64,000 bases of DNA from Ornithoclostridium sp944380285 (lineage in GTDB: Bacteria > Bacillota > Clostridia > Christensenellales > UBA3700): the NCBI GenBank assembly GCA_963931165.1, contig OZ006985.1, positions 1,736,001 to 1,800,000 of the forward strand, written 5' to 3'. The notes below the pieces were generated by a model, which had not been told where the DNA came from, did no database searches, and saw only the letters and a list, made by a program, of their open reading frames with translations. The position numbers and the translations under genes were made by a program. Positions 58,768 to 64,000 of the stretch are shown here, piece after piece. The stretch's first letter is position 1; the number at the start of each line of letters is the position of its first letter.

Positions 58768-61700
58768 TCAGATGAATTTCCTCTTCGCGATGAAGAGAGC
58801 GATCGCGGCGGCGGTCACAGCGGCAGCGGCTGCTGCAACTGCCCTGCCGGCGGTCTTTGCGGCGACGTTTTGGATGTCCTCGATGTCGCTGTTGACGGAG
58901 GCGACGAACGCGTCGCGCGCGGCGGTGATCGTCGCGAACTTGGCGGCGTCGACGCCTGCCTTATCCGCCTCGGTCAAGCCGTTGAACTGTTCTTTGAGCG
59001 TCTCGTAGTTGACGAGGTCGCCGGCGGAGAAGGTCTCGCCGAACATCGCAAGCGTCTCGGTGTACTTGGCGGGATCGATACCCGTCTTGACCTTGACGGA
59101 CTTGACATCGGATTCGAGATAGTCGTCTCCTGCGGGGATCTTGACCTGCAATGTGTACTCTGCGCTCTCGGCGAGCCCGGATGCGACATACTTGCCGCCT
59201 TGGACGGTCAGATCTTTCCAAGTCTTGCCGCCGTCGATGCTGAACTTCACGGTGCCGGAGAAGGCTTCCTTGAAGGTGATGGTGAGGACGGCTCTGTTGT
59301 AGTGCTCCTCTACGTCGGTGATTTCGAACTCTACGGCAGTCCTTTCCGCGGTCTTGCCGGTGATCATGATTTCACCGCCTACGGAGTGGTTGGCGTCCTC
59401 TTTGAACCTGACGTGGAGCGTATAGCTGGTGTTCGCGTCATAGCCGCCCATTGTCGTGTCGACGTCCCAATCGGTGCCGTTCTTGGACAGCTGAACGGTG
59501 AACTCGTCGTGGGTGACGGTGACGCTGTTCCAAGTGACCTCGATCTTCAAGTCGGATTCGACGGGCGCCTTGTGCGGAGCCTTGTCGATTGTGAACGTGA
59601 ACTCCTTGGATCCGGTATAGTTGGGATCGGTCGGGGTGACGGTCACGGTGTAGGTGCCGGCGTTGATGAGCTGAGCTTCTTTGCCGTCTTGTGTGACCGC
59701 GAGAGCGTACGGGACGGAGGTGTTCGCCGTGACCTCGATCACGCTGCCGGTGTAGGTGGCGCTCGTCTTGTCGAGCCCGAAGTCCATATCCGAGATGTCC
59801 GCCTGTTTGACAGTGACGGTGACGGTGACATTGCCTTTATAGTAATCACCGTCGCCCTCGATCGCGAACACATATTCGCCCGCATTCAGGATCTCGGTGT
59901 CGCGGGAGCCGTTGATCGTAACAATAAGCCTTGTCGGATCCGCGTCGGTGACGTTGACTGTGCCGACAAAGATGTCGTAGCCGATCACGGTGCCGTCATA
60001 GGTATCCTTTTCGAGCTCCACTCTGACCTGTCCTGCCTCGAGCGTCATCGCTTCGACGGTGAGGTCGCCATTGGTGAACTCGAACTCATAGTTACCGTTA
60101 AGAGTCTCGTCCACGAACGCGATTTGCAACACGCTCGGGATAGTGGCGGGTTCCTGCGTCGTGAGATCGACACCGCCGCCGGCGATCTTGAACACAAATT
60201 CCTTCGTTGCGTCGTCGTAGGCAAATTCGGGCTCACCGTTGAAGTACACGCCGTTCGCCGGGCGGATGTCCGCCTCTGTCGCGCCGTAGGGCACGATTCC
60301 GTCCGCGACATCGACTATTATCCTCTTCGGTGTGACTTGGACGACGCCGGTATCTTCGGCGAGGGTGACGGTGTAGTTGCCGATCTCGTTTTTGCCCTCG
60401 ACGATAACGATCTTTGTGCTGCCGACGTTGCGGTTGGCAAGATCAAGTACGCCGTCCGCGTTGAGACCTGCGATCAAGCCGTCCGCGTCGCCTACAATGA
60501 TTGTCATGCTGCCCTCAGTCGCCTCAATTTGGATGATCTCGGGCGCGCCGTCGCCGTAGACAGCGGAACCGGCAGCAGTCACGCTGACGGTGACGGGTCT
60601 CGGGACGACGGTGACGCTGCCTTCTTCGGTGGTGAAGATATAGTTGTTTGCGTTGCTCTCGGAACCTGCGGCAAACGCCTGGGTCAAAGTGACCTTGCCT
60701 GTCGTGTTGGCGGCTGTCGACGCGTCGGTCGTAGGGGTATAGGTCGGAGCAAAGCCGTCCGCCACGAGCATAGCGGCGATCGTGCCGTCATCGTCCGCCA
60801 CGGAGTAGCCGGCGTCCTTGAACTCTTCTCCATAGGTCTGCTCGACCGCCTTGGGAGCGACGGTAACTTCAAGCTCGTCGATGATGAAGGTGACGTTGAT
60901 CGAATAGGCAGACTCTTCGCCCACTCCCGGGAAGTAGAACTTGCCCTGGGCGTCAGTGGCGAGCGTAAACACGGCGGTGTAGGTGCCGGCGTTGCGCGCC
61001 GAGATGTAGGGATAGCCATTGTCGGACTTGCCCGCCGTCGCGCCTCCGGTGACCAACGAGGGGTCGTCGAACGAGATGCCCTCGATGCTGCCGGCGGTGG
61101 TGCGGGTGCCGAACTCCGCCCTGTAAGTCTGCGCGCCGTAAACGACGGAGACCGTGATGTCGTAGGCTTCCGCAGACTCGTCGGCAAAGCCGCTTCCGAC
61201 GATCTCGCCGGACTCGTCATAGACATAGACGCCGGCAAAGACGGGGGTACCCTCGACGTGGATGACGCCGCTGCCGTTGACCGTCAAGGCGTAGTTGGCG
61301 GCGTTGGAGTTGTCGGCGTTGAGATCCATGGTGAAGGTGTAATCTCCCAGCTCGGTGATCGGCCCGTCGGTGATCGTCACGACGAACAGCTTGTCGCCCT
61401 CGGCGTCGGTGCGGTCGTCGCCGAAGATCTCTCCTGCGGTGACGATGTAGGTGCCGCCCTCGCCCTCGACGTAAGGGATGGTGCCCACCGTGTCGGCATA
61501 GCTTGCCTTATACTCTTGCAGCTCGATGGTCAGCGGAGCCTTGTCGATGGTGAACTTCGGCGCGTTTGTGATGTTGTAGTTGTTGACGAACGCGCCTTGG
61601 TCGTCGACGATCGCCGCGGCGCCGAGCGTATAGTCGCCGGCATTGCGCGCGGTGTCGGAAGCGACGCCGCCCAAGATGTATTGCACCTTGAGGTTATCGG

Positions 61701-64000
61701 CGGTGTACTTGTTCACTTCGGAGTCGATGACGCCGTCAATGTCTGTGATTGTGACCGGATTTTGCTCGGTGCCGTTGTAGGTCACGGCGTCGGTGTTCGC
61801 AAACGTGACGGTGACGTCCCTCTTGGAGATGGTGAACGCGATTGTGCTTTGGGCTTCATCGTCGACGGTGTAGTTGTCTTTGATTTCCTCAAAAGACACA
61901 CCTTCCAAAGAAGTACCGATCCACTCATAGGAGGCGATATAACTGCCCACATCGGAGGGTTTTACTTCGAGCTTGTTCTCTTCGGAGATGCTGTCCCTGT
62001 AGTAGACGGTGCCGAACACAAGCTCGTCCGCCGCCATTGCGCCTTGCGGGTCGTTGCGCTGATAGTCGGGCACGGCATCACCGTATTGGAACGAGGTTTC
62101 TCTGTTGGGATCTTCGGTGAAGTTGAGCACGAGCGGTCTCGGTGTGATCTCGACAGTGATGGTCTCCTCGGCAGCCTCAAAGTTTCTTGACTGCGGCATG
62201 CTGATGACGACCTGATAGGTGCCTACATCCGCCAAAAGGGCGGCGGTCCCATCCTTTTTGACATCAAACTTAGCGTCGTTCGCGCCGACATTGACGTCGG
62301 TCGTATTTTCGACGTTGTTCGGAGCGAAGTAGTATTGAGTCGGCGAAGTTTCGCCGCCGATAAAGCTGTTAAGCCGTGCAAGTGTCATAGCAGGCTCTGC
62401 TCTATAGACGAACGAATAGCCGGTGTCCGACCCATTGAATTTCAACTTGTCTCTCGCAATCGAGTAGACGATCGTCACCGAAGTATCGCTCGCGGTCAAG
62501 TTCGGGATAGAACCAAGATCAGCGTTGTTAAGAACGAAGTTGGCACTATCGAGGAGACGCGCCGTCATTTGATACTCACCCGCATTGACTCTTTCGTCAA
62601 CCTCCAGAAAATCGTCAAGGTTGGACGTGCTCTTGTAGTCGAATGCGACGATATCCGCGTTGTTACCCACACCGTTGATAACTTCTGCCTCGGGGTACTG
62701 CGGCTTACCGTTGTAGACCAAGCCCTCATAACCGCTCGGCTTGAGTGTGATCTCTCTCTTCGCGATCGAGAACTGCCAATCCGTATAGGTGGCAAGGTTG
62801 TCGGCGTTGACGTAGTAGTTGGAGTCGTTGACGCCGGTCACGTTGACGTAGTAGTCCCCCGCGTTGATCACGCCGGTCGCATCGATCTCTGTCTTTTCGC
62901 TGTTGAAATATGTCGCCGTGACGGTGGGCTCAGGCGTATCGCCGGAGACGATGTTGCCCAAATTGAACTCGAGCGACTGCGCTTCGCGGTTATAGACGAA
63001 TTGCGGCTCGGTGATGCTGAGCGTGAGCTCGCACTGAGTGATCTCGTACACATAGTTGCGGTTGAAACGTTCGCCCTTACTGTTGTCGCTCTTGTAGGCG
63101 ATGAGCCTGTTGGTATCGTCGACGAAGTCATACGCGGTATCTGCCGCATAGGCAGCAGTCAAGCGCACATTATACTTCTTGGCGTCGACCGAATTCCATC
63201 CTACCGGCGCATTACCGTCGAAGATCCCCCAATATGCGGCGTTTTGTTGTTCGAAAACAGCCGAATCATCGGAGATCTGCGTTCCGTCCATCGACCAAAT
63301 CTGCAACACGGGAACGCTGAACGGTTGGTTGTCGAACTCCTTTTTCTTTGCAGGGTCGACATTGTTGCCGCCCTTGTCGGTGATCTCTGCGGAATCTTGG
63401 AACACCTTGTAGGTGACTTTGCGACCGGTGGTGAAGGTTATGATTCTCTTCTCCGTAATGGCACGCGACAAGTCGATCGTATATGTCGTATACGGCTCTG
63501 TGCTATGCGTATCAACTATGTTGTCGGCTGCATTCTCGCCGGACTGATCGTTGTATTGCCACAAGATGCTGCCGGATTCGGAAGGAGCGGTATAGGTGAC
63601 TTTGAGACCGGTAAGGGTTTCGGGCTCATCGTGGTTGAACGTAATGGAAGCTGTGCCTGCGTCTGTACCTGTCCTAACTTGTACGCCGCCGATGGTCTGA
63701 TCTCCTGCGAACGAGAATCCCGACGCGTCCTCCGCCGTGATATAGACATTGCTTATTGCGCTTGCGGCAATAGAACCGGCGAGTACGCCTTTCCCTTGAG
63801 GCCTTGCTATGTCTTCCCAAACGTTCTTTTTTCCGCTGGCTTGTTGCACTGTGCCGGTATATTCGGTCAACACGCCGTTGATCGTCGTCGTGCCGGCGAG
63901 GTATTGGAGGCCAAACGTCATATCACCCGAGTTGCCTGCATTGGTGTTGGAAGTGCCAGCGTCAAGGCCTACGATAAGTCCGGCTCTGCCGAAAGTTCCG
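58768..64000 (-). CDS. Giant MBG-repeat surface protein (partial, 5' end outside window)
   Basis: 1,743 codons visible; the frame stays open to the right edge, so the internal Met at 63921 is not the start. About nine or ten MBG-type beta modules follow one another, each opening with a strand such as KREITLKPSGYEGLVYNGKP, PRPVTVSVTAAGSAVYGDG or KRDVTVTFANTDAVTYNGTE. Near the C-terminus are two Fn3-like domains (TWNSVTVTHDEFTVQLSKNG; VKFSIDGGKTWKDLTV), an alpha-helical stretch, then an Ala-rich membrane helix and KRKFI. There is no LPxTG motif. Likely an adhesin-like or matrix protein held by its C-terminal helix. Confidence 0.9.
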   Translation of the reverse strand, partial: GTFGRAGLIVGLDAGTSNTNAGNSGDMTFGLQYLAGTTTINGVLTEYTGTVQQASGKKNVWEDIARPQGKGVLAGSIAASAISNVYITAEDASGFSFAGDQTIGGVQVRTGTDAGTASITFNHDEPETLTGLKVTYTAPSESGSILWQYNDQSGENAADNIVDTHSTEPYTTYTIDLSRAITEKRIITFTTGRKVTYKVFQDSAEITDKGGNNVDPAKKKEFDNQPFSVPVLQIWSMDGTQISDDSAVFEQQNAAYWGIFDGNAPVGWNSVDAKKYNVRLTAAYAADTAYDFVDDTNRLIAYKSDNSKGERFNRNYVYEITQCELTLSITEPQFVYNREAQSLEFNLGNIVSGDTPEPTVTATYFNSEKTEIDATGVINAGDYYVNVTGVNDSNYYVNADNLATYTDWQFSIAKREITLKPSGYEGLVYNGKPQYPEAEVINGVGNNADIVAFDYKSTSNLDDFLEVDERVNAGEYQMTARLLDSANFVLNNADLGSIPNLTASDTSVTIVYSIARDKLKFNGSDTGYSFVYRAEPAMTLARLNSFIGGETSPTQYYFAPNNVENTTDVNVGANDAKFDVKKDGTAALLADVGTYQVVISMPQSRNFEAAEETITVEITPRPLVLNFTEDPNRETSFQYGDAVPDYQRNDPQGAMAADELVFGTVYYRDSISEENKLEVKPSDVGSYIASYEWIGTSLEGVSFEEIKDNYTVDDEAQSTIAFTISKRDVTVTFANTDAVTYNGTEQNPVTITDIDGVIDSEVNKYTADNLKVQYILGGVASDTARNAGDYTLGAAAIVDDQGAFVNNYNITNAPKFTIDKAPLTIELQEYKASYADTVGTIPYVEGEGGTYIVTAGEIFGDDRTDAEGDKLFVVTITDGPITELGDYTFTMDLNADNSNAANYALTVNGSGVIHVEGTPVFAGVYVYDESGEIVGSGFADESAEAYDITVSVVYGAQTYRAEFGTRTTAGSIEGISFDDPSLVTGGATAGKSDNGYPYISARNAGTYTAVFTLATDAQGKFYFPGVGEESAYSINVTFIIDELEVTVAPKAVEQTYGEEFKDAGYSVADDDGTIAAMLVADGFAPTYTPTTDASTAANTTGKVTLTQAFAAGSESNANNYIFTTEEGSVTVVPRPVTVSVTAAGSAVYGDGAPEIIQIEATEGSMTIIVGDADGLIAGLNADGVLDLANRNVGSTKIVIVEGKNEIGNYTVTLAEDTGVVQVTPKRIIVDVADGIVPYGATEADIRPANGVYFNGEPEFAYDDATKEFVFKIAGGGVDLTTQEPATIPSVLQIAFVDETLNGNYEFEFTNGDLTVEAMTLEAGQVRVELEKDTYDGTVIGYDIFVGTVNVTDADPTRLIVTINGSRDTEILNAGEYVFAIEGDGDYYKGNVTVTVTVKQADISDMDFGLDKTSATYTGSVIEVTANTSVPYALAVTQDGKEAQLINAGTYTVTVTPTDPNYTGSKEFTFTIDKAPHKAPVESDLKIEVTWNSVTVTHDEFTVQLSKNGTDWDVDTTMGGYDANTSYTLHVRFKEDANHSVGGEIMITGKTAERTAVEFEITDVEEHYNRAVLTITFKEAFSGTVKFSIDGGKTWKDLTVQGGKYVASGLAESAEYTLQVKIPAGDDYLESDVKSVKVKTGIDPAKYTETLAMFGETFSAGDLVNYETLKEQFNGLTEADKAGVDAAKFATITAARDAFVASVNSDIEDIQNVAAKTAGRAVAAAAAAVTAAAIALFIAKRKFI

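Noticed and set aside
58615..62190. 1191-codon plus-strand ORF opposite the MBG-repeat gene
   Set aside because: It is an antisense shadow in GC-rich DNA: the minus-strand frame has clear repeated domains and a coherent operon, while the antisense protein has no recognisable domain.

Overview
The window looks like chromosome from an anaerobic, Gram-positive-type bacterium of the Bacillota, most likely an uncultured clostridial gut lineage. The evidence is a GlgC/GlgD pair for glycogen synthesis, a bifunctional AdhE, classical and reverse rubrerythrins, a PerR/Fur repressor, TTGACA-17-TATAAT promoters, AGGAGG-type ribosome sites and lipobox lipoproteins. Coding DNA is GC-rich and intergenic DNA clearly AT-rich. 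Most genes are on the minus strand. I see no rRNA, tRNA, CRISPR array or intact transposase.

Layout (transcription is mostly right to left). 0-1.7 kb: an S33-type hydrolase (cut by the left edge) coupled to an amidohydrolase. 1.8-2.9 kb: a compound non-coding repeat. 2.9-9.1 kb: F-type ATP synthase operon atpB-E-F-A-G-D-C with no atpH; a delta C-terminal domain is instead fused to the N-terminus of alpha, and the c subunit has a long N-terminal extension. 9.2-13.5 kb: ferrous iron uptake (two FeoA, FeoB, FeoB-associated Cys-rich peptide) under DtxR-type regulators with GGTTAGC-type operators. 13.6-15.6 kb: a 33-bp tandem repeat, rubrerythrin, a flavin reductase and a duplicated terminator. 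15.6-20.6 kb: fructose-bisphosphate aldolase, M29 aminopeptidase, ArgS, YchF. 20.9-25.8 kb: two lipoproteins, TetR regulator, membrane metallophosphoesterase, radical SAM protein. 25.9-29.8 kb: a second copy of the compound repeat, then adhE with a Rex box at its promoter. 30.4-33.7 kb: NusG-II protein, ApbE flavin transferase, DUF1846 protein. 34-37.3 kb: PerR-reverse rubrerythrin operon and a GntR-controlled ABC exporter. 37.5-48.2 kb: glycogen operon glgB-C-D-A-P plus a GH13 glycosidase. 48.3-53.4 kb: ABC-F protein, GNAT acetyltransferase, a 5'-truncated BRO/DinD-like gene, a long nested hairpin, a small membrane protein and GAPDH. 53.5-64 kb: leucine-rich repeat protein, two flavoprotein oxidoreductases, a lipoprotein and the C-terminal 1,743 residues of a giant MBG-repeat surface protein that runs off the right edge.

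Together the genes describe a fermenter that stores glycogen, runs glycolysis (Fba, GapA), disposes of reductant through AdhE under NADH (Rex) control, takes up Fe(II), and detoxifies peroxide with rubrerythrins. The most unusual items are the delta-alpha ATP synthase fusion, lysine/alanine/proline-rich tails on both GlgA and GlgB, four promoters placed 6-7 nt from an ATG (leaderless mRNAs), and compound repeats that abut the stop codons of two unrelated operons.
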